Source: an uncultured Clostridia bacterium (GTDB lineage: Bacteria; Bacillota; Clostridia; Christensenellales; Aristaeellaceae). Taken from it: DNA of 64,000 bases. The translations under genes were made by a program, and so were the position numbers. Of the stretch, positions 44,188-53,490 are shown piece after piece. The notes beneath the pieces are model-generated. The model ran no database searches. It saw only the letters and a program-made list of their open reading frames with translations, and was not told the origin of the DNA. The number at the start of each line of letters is the position of its first letter. The first letter of the stretch is position 1. Where the stretch lies: positions 1 to 64,000 of the forward strand of contig CAMJUL010000008.1 of the NCBI GenBank assembly GCA_946408995.1, in the 5' to 3' direction.

Positions 44188-46332
44188 GTGTCTGTGTTGT
44201 GGTATGTGCTCCTGTTTGCCGTCATAGCGGCGGCTATCTGTTATGTCTTCTACAACTACCGCCGGATCCGCAATATGCCGGAGGGAACGCCGGAAATGGT
44301 GGAAATGGCGGGGATCATCCGCAGCGGCGCCAATACCTTTATGCGGACGGAGTACCGCACCATCACCATTGTGGTCGCGGCGATCGCCATCGTGTTCAGC
44401 TGCTTTGTGGAAAAAACCAGCGGCATCACCTTCCTGATGGGTGCGCTGATGTCCAGCGCGGTGTGCGTACTGGGCATGCGGTCCGCGACCTATGCCAATG
44501 TGCGTACAGCCAACAAGGCAAGGGAAAGCAAGTCCATCGGCGAAACCGTCAAGGTCGCGCTGTGCGGCGGCTCCATTTCCGGCCTGTCCGTGCAAGCCTT
44601 CGGACTTCTTGGGCTGATCCTGGTGCTGGTGATCTTCGGCAACGTCAAGCATGATGCTGAAGGCGGCGGCCTGATCACGACTCTCGCGGGAGTCAACCCC
44701 ACCATTATGCGGATCTCCACTTACTCCCTGGGATGCTCTCTTGTGGCCATGTTCAACCGCGTCGCGGGCGGAAACTACACCAAGGCTGCGGACATTTCCG
44801 CGGATATCCTGGCCAAGGTTCGCAATGACCTGCCGGAAGATGACAGCCGGGTTCCCAATGTTATTGCTGACTTTATCGGCGACAACGTCAACGACATCGC
44901 CGGAAACTGCTCGGACCTTCTGGAGTCTTTTGTGGCGACGGTTTCCGCCTCTCTGATGATCGCCGTGATCCTTTTCAAACAGTATGCCGGCAAGGTGGAT
45001 GCAGCGCTGCTTGATACGGCTTTCAATGCGACCGTTGCCTATCCGGTGATCCTCGCCGGACTTGGCCTTCTTGGCTGCCTGATGGGTCTTTTGTATGCGG
45101 CAAAGAAGAAGATGAGCGACAATCCCTCCCGGGAACTGAACCTGGCCACCTGGATCTCCGCCGGGCTGACCCTGGTTCTGGGCTTTTTCGGCGCGATGAT
45201 CGCCTTTAACGGTGTGGACGCGGCGCTTCTCAGGGATACCTATGGCTGGGTGGCCGGCTGGGTCTCCCCGTGGATCTGCGCGGTGCTTGGGATCGCCAGC
45301 GGCGTCGCCATCGGCTCGATTACGGAATACTATACTTCCACGGAATACAAACCCACCCGCAGCCTGGCCGAAATGGCTCCGGAGGGAGAGGCGTTCGTTG
45401 TGACCAAGGGCGACGCCGTTGGTTCCAGGTCCGTATTGCTTCCGGTGGCCGTGATCGGTATTGCCCTGTTTGTCTCCGGCAAGCTGGCCGGCATCTACGG
45501 AGTTGCCCTGGCTGCCCTCGGCATGCTTGCCTTCGTGGGCGCGACGGTTTCCATCGACGCATTCGGTCCCATTGCGGACAATGCCGGCGGTCTTGCGGAA
45601 AGCTGCCATCTGCCCCATGAAGTGAGGACCATTACCGACAAGCTGGACGCGGTCGGGAACACTACCGCCGCCGTCGGAAAAGGCTTCGCCATTGGTTCCG
45701 CCGCTTTTGCCACGGTCTCCCTGATTGTGAGCTACGTGGGCAATTATTCCTCGGAAATGACGCTGAACATCGCTTCTTTCGTGGTGGTCGCGGGCGCGAT
45801 CATCGGCGGCGCCCTGGTGGAATACTTCTCCGCGATGCTGACGGACAACACCATTGATTCCGCGAAACTGATGGCCGACGAAGGCGATAAGCAGCTGACC
45901 CCTGAAGTCCTTGCCGGCAAAAAGACCCCGGATTACAACCGGATGATCGAGCTTGCCGCCAAGGAAGCGCTTCGCAAGATGCTGGTTCCCTCGGTCCTTG
46001 CCATGGTCATCCCCGTGGTCGGCGGCTTTGTGTTCGGTGTTGATTTTGTGGGCGGCCTTTTGATTGGCGCGACCATCGTTGCGATCCCCAGGGCCCTGTT
46101 CATGGGGAACTCCGGCGGCGCATTCGACAACGCGAAGAAATACATCGAATCCGGCGCGCTGAAGGGACATGGAAAAGGCTCCGCTGCGCATAAAGCCGCG
46201 GTGACCGGAGACACGGTCGGGGATACCCGCAAGGACGTTGTGGGTGTCGCGCTGGACATCTTTATCAAGACCATGTCCACGGTTGCAAACACCCTGGTCA
46301 GCCTGTTCAGGAATATCACCCTGATCCGGTAA
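44188..46332 (+). CDS. hppA: Membrane-bound ion-translocating pyrophosphatase, divergent type
   Basis: A 714-aa, roughly 16-helix enzyme that couples pyrophosphate hydrolysis to H+ and/or Na+ export. The catalytic loop reads GGNYTKAADISADILAKV then PEDDSRVPNVIADFIGDNVNDIAG. Canonical enzymes have DVGADLVGKVE and GDNVGDVAG, so several conserved Gly residues are replaced here. GNTTAAVGKG has Ala where K+-independent enzymes have Lys, suggesting K+ dependence. I chose GTG 44188, with AAAGGAGG seven bases upstream, over an ATG at 44149. It may belong to the divergent clade described from Clostridium leptum and Chlorobium. Confidence 0.88.
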   Translation: MSVLWYVLLFAVIAAAICYVFYNYRRIRNMPEGTPEMVEMAGIIRSGANTFMRTEYRTITIVVAAIAIVFSCFVEKTSGITFLMGALMSSAVCVLGMRSATYANVRTANKARESKSIGETVKVALCGGSISGLSVQAFGLLGLILVLVIFGNVKHDAEGGGLITTLAGVNPTIMRISTYSLGCSLVAMFNRVAGGNYTKAADISADILAKVRNDLPEDDSRVPNVIADFIGDNVNDIAGNCSDLLESFVATVSASLMIAVILFKQYAGKVDAALLDTAFNATVAYPVILAGLGLLGCLMGLLYAAKKKMSDNPSRELNLATWISAGLTLVLGFFGAMIAFNGVDAALLRDTYGWVAGWVSPWICAVLGIASGVAIGSITEYYTSTEYKPTRSLAEMAPEGEAFVVTKGDAVGSRSVLLPVAVIGIALFVSGKLAGIYGVALAALGMLAFVGATVSIDAFGPIADNAGGLAESCHLPHEVRTITDKLDAVGNTTAAVGKGFAIGSAAFATVSLIVSYVGNYSSEMTLNIASFVVVAGAIIGGALVEYFSAMLTDNTIDSAKLMADEGDKQLTPEVLAGKKTPDYNRMIELAAKEALRKMLVPSVLAMVIPVVGGFVFGVDFVGGLLIGATIVAIPRALFMGNSGGAFDNAKKYIESGALKGHGKGSAAHKAAVTGDTVGDTRKDVVGVALDIFIKTMSTVANTLVSLFRNITLIR

Positions 46333-46363
46333 AAAAACGGAAATCCTCGAATCAACATACGAA

Positions 46364-46391
46364 GCCGCGGCTGTTTAGCCGCGGCCTTTTT
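46364..46391 (+). terminator. Intrinsic terminator of hppA
   Basis: GCCGCGGCT, loop GTTT, AGCCGCGGC, then CTTTTT. Confidence 0.85.
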
Positions 46392-46454
46392 GTGCGCCGA
46401 GGGCGAGAAAAAACCACCAGCAGAGCTGGTGGAATAAAAGAGCTATAGCAAGAG

Positions 46455-46513
46455 AACCTCCTTTGCTATACTTGAAGCAGGTGTAGCAACCGCAACAAAG
46501 AGCAAAGGAGGTT
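46455..46513 (+). promoter_or_regulatory. Leader hairpin that buries the tnpA ribosome binding site
   Basis: AACCTCCTTTGCT (46455-46467) is the exact complement of AGCAAAGGAGGTT (46501-46513). The right arm contains the whole AAAGGAGG used by tnpA. A folded leader would block translation, as known for IS200. Confidence 0.8.
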
Positions 46514-46520
46514 GTCATTT

Positions 46521-46988
46521 ATGGCAAATGACAGTCAAAGTCTATCACGCACGAAATGGAATTGCAAATATCACAAAGTATTTGCACCAAAGTTTCGTAG
46601 GCAGATTATCTACGGACAGATAAAGGCGGACATCGGAAAGATACTCAGGCAGCTATGTGAAGCGAAGAAGGTGGAAACCATAGAAACGGAAGCATGTCCG
46701 GACCATATCCATATGCTGGTGAGCATACCGTCGTATCTGAGTGTAGCTCAATATGTGGGGTACTTGAAAGGAAAGAGTTCGCTGATGATCTTCGATCGAC
46801 ATGCGAATCTGAAGTACAAGTACGGGAACAGACATTTCTGGTGCAGAGGATATTTCGTCGACACAGTAGGACGGAACAAAAAACGGATTGCGGAGTACAT
46901 CCGGAATCAACTACAGGAAGACGCGATGGCAGACCAGATCAGCATGAAGGAGTATATAGACCCGTTTACGGGTGCCAAGAATAAGTAA
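46521..46988 (+). CDS. tnpA: IS200-type Y1 transposase TnpA
   Basis: A 155-aa HUH single-strand transposase. The metal-binding HUH is in DHIHMLVSIP near residue 61. The catalytic Tyr is in WCRGYFVDTVG near 113. The family start TKWNCKYHKVFAPKFRRQIIY is present. It looks intact, so the element may be active. ATG 46521 lies nine bases after AAAGGAGG; a TTG at 46512 overlaps the binding site. Confidence 0.92.
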   Translation: MANDSQSLSRTKWNCKYHKVFAPKFRRQIIYGQIKADIGKILRQLCEAKKVETIETEACPDHIHMLVSIPSYLSVAQYVGYLKGKSSLMIFDRHANLKYKYGNRHFWCRGYFVDTVGRNKKRIAEYIRNQLQEDAMADQISMKEYIDPFTGAKNK

Positions 46989-47125
46989 GGCACGATAAAA
47001 GGCCGCTTTAGCGGCGGCCAGTGAAAATGTTGCGGTTGCTAAACCTTTCGGTGCGTCTTTAGACGTTGGCCGGTAATATGCCTTGAAGGCACGGTGCATA
47101 CCACCGGCTTAGCCGGTGGTTTTGA

Positions 47126-47653
47126 TTGGGCGCGCTTGGGGGCGCACGTTTCTAACGTAACCGCTCAATAACCCATACCTGCCAATTGTTTTCAAGTCAT
47201 GAGACAATGTGTCCAACCGATTCTAATAGAACCTGAATTCCCGGATCACATAACTATGCATCCGCCGGTTGCCCTGCTGCCAGCAATGGCGTGACTTCCA
47301 TGTCCCGGTTAATCTGTTCCTGCTTCTTCAGTACCTCGCCCTGAATCGGGGCTTTTCCTGGCTCCATAAAGCATTCAATCACATCCAGTTCGTCCAGTAA
47401 TTCGTGCAGGGTATAGGTTCAGAACATTCCCGGGGATTTCAAAAGATTTCCTCGATTTGACGGTATCTTGAGAAGCCGGGCTTTTATTTGGGCATGGTAT
47501 GAGAGCCGGCGTGCTTCCGCTCGTCATGGTCTGCGGTATTTTCCGTCCCGATAGCGGACGATGGCTTTTTCCTCCCGGCTGACGTGCAGGCGGCCAATCA
47601 GCCCTTAGGCTTTCATGGGCACCGTAAAATAGCAGCCAGTAGGGGAGAAGCGA
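47126..47653. other. Eroded intergenic region
   Basis: Apart from the transposase tail at 47254-47418, broken minus-strand coding-like scraps occur, for example LHVSREEKAIVRYRDGKYR at about 47530-47600, interrupted by stops. I cannot assign them. No intact gene. Confidence 0.5.
47254..47418 (-). pseudogene. C-terminal remnant of a DDE transposase (IS1634-like)
   Basis: The minus frame reads LHELLDELDVIECFMEPGK then GEVLKKQEQINRDMEV and ends at a TAG (47254-47256). An in-frame TGA lies at 47419-47421, so only about 55 codons remain. The HELLDELD..IECF..PG..GEVLKKQ pattern is the usual C terminus of IS1634-type transposases, from memory of the family. Confidence 0.5.
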
Positions 47654-48718
47654 TTACAACCTGTTTCCTGTCAACAGCGTATTGAGAATTTTTAGCTTGA
47701 ATTTATCAATTATAAAAACAATAATACAACGAAACAAACAAACGGCAATGATTACTGCAATCAGGAAGAAGATCCAACACAAAAGAAACGTTAAATTAGT
47801 TTGAGGCAATGTGTAATAAAAACTTTTCACGATGTGAAAAACAATTACTATCACTACCATATGTGATGCATAAATCAAGAAAGAACCGCTAATAATATGG
47901 GGATTTATTTTATGATAGGGTAGCCTTTGGCAAATCCATATCATAATTACTAAGAATGGCAAAAGTACAGGCTTAATGAAACGGAAAGTATCAGGAAGAA
48001 GAGCATACAGAACGATTAATGGAATCAATATATAGAACGAAAAAGACTGGACTCTACTTGTTGGATGATAACAGATGCTTTGTGGTTTATACATTCCGAT
48101 TAATGAACCGGTTATATAGCAAGGCAAATATCTGAACAGTCTTTTTATCCATGTTTCGAAATGAGCATTGAGTAAATATTCAGGCCAAGCGATTATATTA
48201 AAGCCAGATATTATTACAGACAAAATGACTAAGGAAATAGAGATTGCATATATAAGAATTCTGTTGTTTTTTATTGTACATATAGGCCATACAGACAAAC
48301 TAAGCAAGAAGATGGCAAATACATACCAAAGTGGTCCATCATATGGAGCAAAAAAGAAATCATACAATAATTGAGAGATGTCTTTGCTTAAAAGTGAGTG
48401 CCCTTCTGTTAACAGTTCTTTTATAAAATATATGATGTTCCAAACAAAGAATGGAATCATGAGTGAAACGAAGCGGCTTTTTATTTTATCCAGTGCATTT
48501 GTCCTGTTGGCATTGCGATAAAGCAGAAAACCGGAAGCTGTAAAAAAATACGATAAAGATAGTGCTGCCATTATATCAAATAATTGCAGAGAACTCCCTT
48601 TAATTAACTCCGGAAGAGGATAATGACCAACATAAACCAGATTCGCATGATAAAGGACTATGAAGAAAGAAAAAACAAATGAAAAATACTTCAATTTATT
48701 ACTTACCGCTTCTGTCAT
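47654..48718 (-). CDS. Acyltransferase-3 family membrane protein
   Basis: A 354-aa protein with about ten helices and the family start FSFVFSFFIVLYHANLVY (His near residue 24 probably catalytic). Then AALSLSYFFTASGFLLYR near 51, RFVSLMIPFFVWNIIYF near 87 and PLWYVFAIFLLS near 129. Members transfer acetyl or other acyl groups to cell-surface sugars. The gene is strongly AT-rich compared with all neighbours, pointing to recent transfer. It abuts a truncated kinase gene and a transposase remnant. Confidence 0.85.
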   Translation of the reverse strand: MTEAVSNKLKYFSFVFSFFIVLYHANLVYVGHYPLPELIKGSSLQLFDIMAALSLSYFFTASGFLLYRNANRTNALDKIKSRFVSLMIPFFVWNIIYFIKELLTEGHSLLSKDISQLLYDFFFAPYDGPLWYVFAIFLLSLSVWPICTIKNNRILIYAISISLVILSVIISGFNIIAWPEYLLNAHFETWIKRLFRYLPCYITGSLIGMYKPQSICYHPTSRVQSFSFYILIPLIVLYALLPDTFRFIKPVLLPFLVIMIWICQRLPYHKINPHIISGSFLIYASHMVVIVIVFHIVKSFYYTLPQTNLTFLLCWIFFLIAVIIAVCLFRCIIVFIIDKFKLKILNTLLTGNRL

Positions 48719-48745
48719 TCATATCATCTCCATTCCAAATTGTCA

Positions 48746-49216
48746 TTATGATTTGACAGTAAAGGCGATGATGACCGCCGCGGAGGAGGACAGGCCGCCG
48801 ATGGGCAGAGTCCCCTCGATGACGCCGCTGAGCCCGTAGCGCAGCGGGTACTTCTCTGCCAGCATTTTGGCTGCTCCACGGCAATGGTCCGCCCAATCCC
48901 CGACTTTAAGATCGGGGATCGACTGGACATGGAACTGCGCCCGCTTTGGAAAGTTGAGGGACTGCAATTCCACCACCCCGTTTTCCTTGCGGCGATAGGC
49001 GATGTGGATCCCCTTGTCGATGGCCATGCCGTTGATCTTGCCCCATTGGTGGTCGATGTGCGCTCCCAGCGGGGAGATCCGATAAGGGCAAAATGCAATG
49101 GAATCCGGCATTTTTCCATAGGTCTCATAATAAAAATCTTCGCATCTCTTGGCGTGTCCCTCCCCAATCACAATTCCAAGCAGTTTGAATTGGCTGGCCT
49201 TTCCTTTTAGAGCCAA
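48746..49216 (-). pseudogene. GHMP/galactokinase-family gene cut after motif 2
   Basis: Only about 156 residues remain. The galactokinase signature CPYRISPLGAHIDHQWG near residue 43 and the GHMP ATP-binding motif LPIGGLSSSAAVIIAF near 136 are present. The frame then stops at TAG or TGA next to the acyltransferase gene, where the remaining about 200 residues should follow. It would not fold into a working kinase. The break coincides with the edge of the AT-rich acyltransferase segment. Confidence 0.75.
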
Positions 49217-49291
49217 GCCAGAATATCATTCGGTATCTGTCGATACGGGATTTTGCGGAGCCATTAGGTTGGTAAAGCCGTGTTATGATCT

Positions 49292-49504
49292 TTAATCGTT
49301 GATGTATTGACCGTCCTTAAAGATAATCAATCCTCTGGAGCGCTGCTTTACGCCAAGGGCGTCTAACCTCTTGTTTCTTTGCCTGGCATCCTGCAGTTCT
49401 AATTTCAGCTTGTTCAAGGCATCTTTCTGGCTGGTCCCTTTTACATCGTACCTGCAGACGTTCATGTTAAATGAATTTCGCACTTTTTTCTGAGCGCCAA
49501 ACAA
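49292..49504 (-). pseudogene. Unidentified small ORF or gene fragment
   Basis: The frame encodes about 70 residues ending LGVKQRSRGLIIFKDGQYIND, with a Lys/Arg/Gln-rich helix before it (KDALNKLKLELQDARQRN). It stays open upstream for 20 more codons (GNHSYRFNLFGAQKK) without a good start or ribosome site. It looks like the end of a longer lost gene. I do not recognise the family. The 75 bases before it (49217-49291) hold nothing clear. Confidence 0.35.
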
Positions 49505-49844
49505 GTTGAAGCGGTAAGAATGATTTCCTTGGACCCAAGAGTCTTTTTGCGGGCAGAAACCGGGCAGTCACCGCAAAGCGGTTGCCTTGAGGGCGGTCTG
49601 GAAGGATGGTACGATGTTCGGGGCGACGGGGGAACTGCGTTGGCCAGATTCCCTCTTCACCTGTCGCCTACCGGTCTTTGATTTTCTCTTCATTTATCTG
49701 AATAATGTTGCTCCCGGAAAGCCCTCCTCTGTGCAGATTTTGTGTGGAAACCCATCTTGCGCGTCTTGGACATCCTTTTCAAATGTGCTAAAGCGTTTTT
49801 AAAGTGTCGCGCGGAATGACGAAAGGCTAACTGGTCCAGACCTT
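49505..49844. other. Gene-free 340 bases
   Basis: No credible coding frame. It follows the end of the GldA-type operon on the minus strand; no clear T-run terminator was found. Confidence 0.5.
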
Positions 49845-51311
49845 TCAGGGAGCGTTCAGAATGGAAGCAAGCAGGTCGCCGGAAATGTAATACAGCGAGG
49901 AGCCGTCCACGTCCATGGCGTAGTGGAGCGGATCTATCCGGATAAAGGAAACGGTGCGGGTAGTCCTTTGGCCGCGCAGGACCAGCTGCACGGTCGGAGG
50001 CGTGCCGGGAGCGGGCAATTGGGTGATCTGCCCATCTGGGACCAGGGAGCGAAGGGTGTTGTTATACCAATGCAGAAAGGAATCCTGGGACAGAAGCACA
50101 CCGTTCTTCCGTACGGTCAGGCTGTAAAGGACCTGACCGTTTTCATCCATCACCAGATTGCCGTTTTCCTGTACCTCTTCCATGAGTTCCAGCGTGTAAT
50201 CCCACACCCGGTCCCCGTACTGAAGGGTCAGTGAGGCAAGCTGGTACACTTCCACGGCGAATGGGGAGAGGGCCAGCAGATCCGGGGAGGAAACATTGAA
50301 CAGAAAATCGGAAAGAAAAAGCGAGACGGTGTATACACATCCGTCATATTCCGCGTAACGGCTGTACGCATCGGCGATCTTTCCAAAACGGACGGTCCCC
50401 TTCCGCTCCGGAAGGGAGTAGGTATGGGTTTTCCCGGCCGTGTCAGGCACGGAAAGGGTGCTTTCCGATTCCGTAAAGGAAAGGATCAGAAGGGGATGGT
50501 CCAATCCAAAGTCCGCAGGAGTACATTCTTTGGTACGGCCAACGAAATTGAGAAACGCCAGGTTTTGGATGTTCTTCAGATAACCGGACATTTTGGTTTC
50601 ATCCAGCGGATAGCGATAGGGGGAAACACAGAGCCATCCGGTATCCGTGTACCGGATCTCAAGGGCATTTTCTCCGGTGATGGACAGAGAATCCAGAAGA
50701 TCCGGATTGATCTTCAGCGCGGCTACGGTATGGAGCTGCTCGAACTCGTAGCTGAAGGCGGAATACATGTCTGTTCCGCCGGCGTAGAGAAGCGGGTCTT
50801 CATCCCACAGAAAATAATAATATGGGATCTCGTCCCCCTGCAGCTGGCTGCCGATGCGGATGAGATGAGAAGAACCGTCCCGGCAATCGATCCTGGCCTG
50901 GCAGGCCGCGGGGGCCAGTCCGAAAAAGGCCGGCTCAAAAGAGCCGTTGTCCGCATAGGAGAGGATCACCCGTTCTGCCCGCACGGTACAGATGTTTTCC
51001 CGGATCAAATCAAGAACAGAGGTGCGAATGGGGTAGGAAGGGTCCTGGGAAAGGACCAGGGTCTCGCCGGAGACCTCCAGGACATAGCTGTTTCCTGAGG
51101 GGGGCGTGATGGTGACCCGGGCGATCTCGTCCAGGCGGCGCTGGCACAGCAGCGTTTCCTTTTCGTTCTTTTGGATCTCCATTGGGATGGTTTCCAGGCC
51201 GGGCAAGAGCAGAAGGACGAAGATCACGGCCGCAAGGAATGCGGCTGCGCAGGCGATCTTTCCCCAAAGAGGCAGCGAATGGGCCTCTCTTTTTTTGCTG
51301 ATGGGTTTCAT
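49845..51311 (-). CDS. DUF4340 membrane-anchored protein of a Gld-like ABC system
   Basis: A 488-aa protein with one N-terminal membrane helix (about residues 18-40) and a large extracytoplasmic part. It has the repeated DUF4340-style layout (ITPPSGNSYVLEV near 68, IRIGSQLQGDEIPYYYF near 150, YAGGTDMYSAF near 178). Its ATG overlaps the previous stop by one base (TAATG). In Bacteroidetes-like and Clostridial genomes DUF4340 genes follow ATPase, permease and GldG genes, as here. The function of such systems outside gliding bacteria is unknown. Confidence 0.82.
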   Translation of the reverse strand: MKPISKKREAHSLPLWGKIACAAAFLAAVIFVLLLLPGLETIPMEIQKNEKETLLCQRRLDEIARVTITPPSGNSYVLEVSGETLVLSQDPSYPIRTSVLDLIRENICTVRAERVILSYADNGSFEPAFFGLAPAACQARIDCRDGSSHLIRIGSQLQGDEIPYYYFLWDEDPLLYAGGTDMYSAFSYEFEQLHTVAALKINPDLLDSLSITGENALEIRYTDTGWLCVSPYRYPLDETKMSGYLKNIQNLAFLNFVGRTKECTPADFGLDHPLLILSFTESESTLSVPDTAGKTHTYSLPERKGTVRFGKIADAYSRYAEYDGCVYTVSLFLSDFLFNVSSPDLLALSPFAVEVYQLASLTLQYGDRVWDYTLELMEEVQENGNLVMDENGQVLYSLTVRKNGVLLSQDSFLHWYNNTLRSLVPDGQITQLPAPGTPPTVQLVLRGQRTTRTVSFIRIDPLHYAMDVDGSSLYYISGDLLASILNAP

Positions 51312-52774
51312 TACAGGTTTTTCCTCGGCAGAAGGATCAACAGCGCCGCCAGAAGGATGAGAAGGGGGAAGACGCAGATGACAACATAGGCAGGGACCAA
51401 GGAAGTCATGCGCAGATTTTCCCGGCTTTCCTTGGGCGCGATATCCAGGCTGATGGGAGACTCGCCCTGAAGATATTGGAGGGATTCATAGAGAAAATCG
51501 GCGGAATAGGTGTTGCTTTCCACCCAGTAATCGGTGAACATCAAGGTGTTTCCGATGATCTCCGCTTTGGAGATGGATCCGTCCTTTGAAATGCGTCTTG
51601 CCAGAACAGCCAGCGCAAACACGCCTTCTTCGTCCGTGCTTTGCTTTTCCGTGCTGTCCGGCTCGTTTTCAGTATAATCGCGCACATAGCTGTTTCCGCT
51701 CAGCAGAAGCGTATCCAGATGCAGTCTATTGCCGGTATATTCCACCGGTTTCAGGGCACGGCTTCCCGGAAGCATCAGGATGGAGCGGCCGGAATCCAAC
51801 AGCTCTTTTGTCAGATCAGTCCTCTGCATATGGGGCATCAGGAAAGCGGGCAGGTCATCGTAATAGCTCGCGGTATCCGCGGGATCGGACATGACCAGGC
51901 CGGGATAGAACTGAATGCCGTATTCAAGCAGAAGGGCATTGTAATTGTGCAGATCAAAAGGATCGCTGTAATTGGACAGGATGAAAAAATCGCCGCCCTC
52001 GTCCGCGAAGGCGATCAGCAGGGAGAGCTCCTTCTCGCTGATGTCCAGCTTTGGACTCAGGATCAGCAGGGGCTTGGCCGGGTCCAAAGAATCACCGTTC
52101 AGCAGATTGACCTGCTGGATCAGGTAATTGGCGTCCGTCAGAAGGGTTTGGAGGTTTGAGAAGTTTTCGCCGCTCAGTTCGTTGTGCCCCGAGAGCATCT
52201 GGACACAAAGCGGGTCGTCCTGGGAAACGTAAACGATGGCTTCCGTAAGGGGTTTCTCATAATTGTAGCCGGTCTGGATATAATAACCCGACTCGGTGCT
52301 GTATTCGTATACCGGGAAATCGGTGGCATTCAGAAGGCGGGCGCGGCTGGTCTCCGGGCAGTAAGCGATAATGCAGTCGCTGGAGACCTTCCCTTCCCCA
52401 AGAATGCCGCTGAACATGGTCAGAAGCTGGGGGCTTTTGGCCAGGTTTTCCTCGGAATAGGCAAAATGGGGGGTAATGCTTTCATACCGGTCCAGCAGGG
52501 AACGAATGGTCTGGTTGGGGGTGCCTTCGCTGCTGATGACGTAGATATGGATGTCCTTGTCCAGCTGGGACAGGATATTCGTGGTGATCTGGCTTTGGGT
52601 GGTGGCGCCGTTGAAGGAAAAATCGGTCTGTAGTGCGTACTCATCTTCCAGACGGTCAAAGATCAGCGCCAGCAGAATCAGCGCGGTGACGACGAACACC
52701 GTAAGCAGGACGGACAGGGTGCCGTAACGGAACCGGGGCTGGTTCCAAAAGGACTGCTTTTTGTCATTGGGCAT
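51311..52774 (-). CDS. GldG-family ABC system auxiliary protein
   Basis: From ATG 52774 the protein is 487 aa. A helix near 20-42 (YGTLSVLLTVFVVTALILLAL) and a C-terminal helix near 460-482 frame an extracytoplasmic region of the ABC-type uncharacterised transport/GldG type (QITTNILSQLDKDIHIYVIS near 62, KPLLILSPKLDISEKELSLL near 240, GDFFILSNY near 267). It begins one base after the permease stop, so the two are coupled. It probably couples the transporter to an extracellular load. Confidence 0.85.
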   Translation of the reverse strand: MPNDKKQSFWNQPRFRYGTLSVLLTVFVVTALILLALIFDRLEDEYALQTDFSFNGATTQSQITTNILSQLDKDIHIYVISSEGTPNQTIRSLLDRYESITPHFAYSEENLAKSPQLLTMFSGILGEGKVSSDCIIAYCPETSRARLLNATDFPVYEYSTESGYYIQTGYNYEKPLTEAIVYVSQDDPLCVQMLSGHNELSGENFSNLQTLLTDANYLIQQVNLLNGDSLDPAKPLLILSPKLDISEKELSLLIAFADEGGDFFILSNYSDPFDLHNYNALLLEYGIQFYPGLVMSDPADTASYYDDLPAFLMPHMQRTDLTKELLDSGRSILMLPGSRALKPVEYTGNRLHLDTLLLSGNSYVRDYTENEPDSTEKQSTDEEGVFALAVLARRISKDGSISKAEIIGNTLMFTDYWVESNTYSADFLYESLQYLQGESPISLDIAPKESRENLRMTSLVPAYVVICVFPLLILLAALLILLPRKNL

Positions 52775-52775
52775 A

Positions 52776-53486
52776 TTACATATCACTCCATCTGCGGGTG
52801 TCAAGAACACGGACGCACAGGAAAAGCATGGCGGCTATAAAAGACACGCCAAAGAAAACATTGGCATAACTGAGCTGGCCAAGGGTGAAAGGGGTGAACC
52901 GTTGGTAAAGGCTCAGGAAATGAAAGATCCTTTCCGCGACGGTGCCCTTTGCGGCAAGGGCGAGCACATCAAAAAACCAGACGAACAGATTGACGCCAAA
53001 GCAGAAGAGCGCCGCCGTGACCGGATTCTTGGCCAGGCTGGATACGAACAGATCCAGGGCAATGAAACAGCATCCCATCAGCGCAAAGCCCAGATAACCG
53101 ACCGCGGTCTCCGCAGGATACAGTTTCCCGTATACCGCTACGAGGAGCGGGTAGACAAAGGAAAGGAGGATGGCCAAAAGAAGCACCGTGCAGGCGGCAA
53201 GGTATTTCCCCAGGATGATGGAGGTCAGCGGACAGGGGGAGGAGAACAGAAGGGCGTCGGAACGGGCCTGCCTTTCCCCGGCCAAAAGCCGCATGGTCAG
53301 GATCGGGCAAAGCAGCATCCAGAGATAGCTCATGTTCCGCAGCAGGAACAGGATGTCTCCGGACCGCTCCGCCAGGTTGCCCACGCCGAAAAAAATGCTG
53401 CACAGCGCAAGAAAAACCCCTGTAAAAACATATCCGACGGGGGTGTAAAAATAGCTTTGGAGTTCTTTTCTGTAGATGGCGTTCAT
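52776..53486 (-). CDS. ABC-2 type permease, GldF-like
   Basis: A 236-aa protein with six helices and the GldF-like start IYRKELQSYFYTPVGYVFTGVFL. MRLLAGERQARSDALLFSSP near 70 and YPLLVAVYG near 113 fit the family. ATG 53486 has GAGGAA eight bases upstream and starts four bases after the ATPase stop. It forms the membrane channel for the ATPase encoded just upstream. Confidence 0.88.
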   Translation of the reverse strand: MNAIYRKELQSYFYTPVGYVFTGVFLALCSIFFGVGNLAERSGDILFLLRNMSYLWMLLCPILTMRLLAGERQARSDALLFSSPCPLTSIILGKYLAACTVLLLAILLSFVYPLLVAVYGKLYPAETAVGYLGFALMGCCFIALDLFVSSLAKNPVTAALFCFGVNLFVWFFDVLALAAKGTVAERIFHFLSLYQRFTPFTLGQLSYANVFFGVSFIAAMLFLCVRVLDTRRWSDM

Positions 53487-53490
53487 GGTG

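Larger units (their letters stand above)
46411..47125 (+). mobile_element. IS200/IS605-family element encoding only TnpA
   Basis: The element starts near a hairpin CCACCAG/CTGGTGG (46414-46432) and ends near a hairpin CCACCGGCT/AGCCGGTGG (47101-47119). These are the imperfect subterminal palindromes that Y1 transposases recognise. It holds one tnpA gene and no tnpB. A second internal stem (GGCCGC..GCGGCC, about 47002-47021) probably ends the transcript. It sits just after the hppA terminator. Exact ends are approximate. Confidence 0.82.

Noticed and set aside
44164..46191. 675-codon minus-strand frame
   Set aside because: Antisense to hppA, with His/Gly/Arg-rich composition typical of shadow frames.
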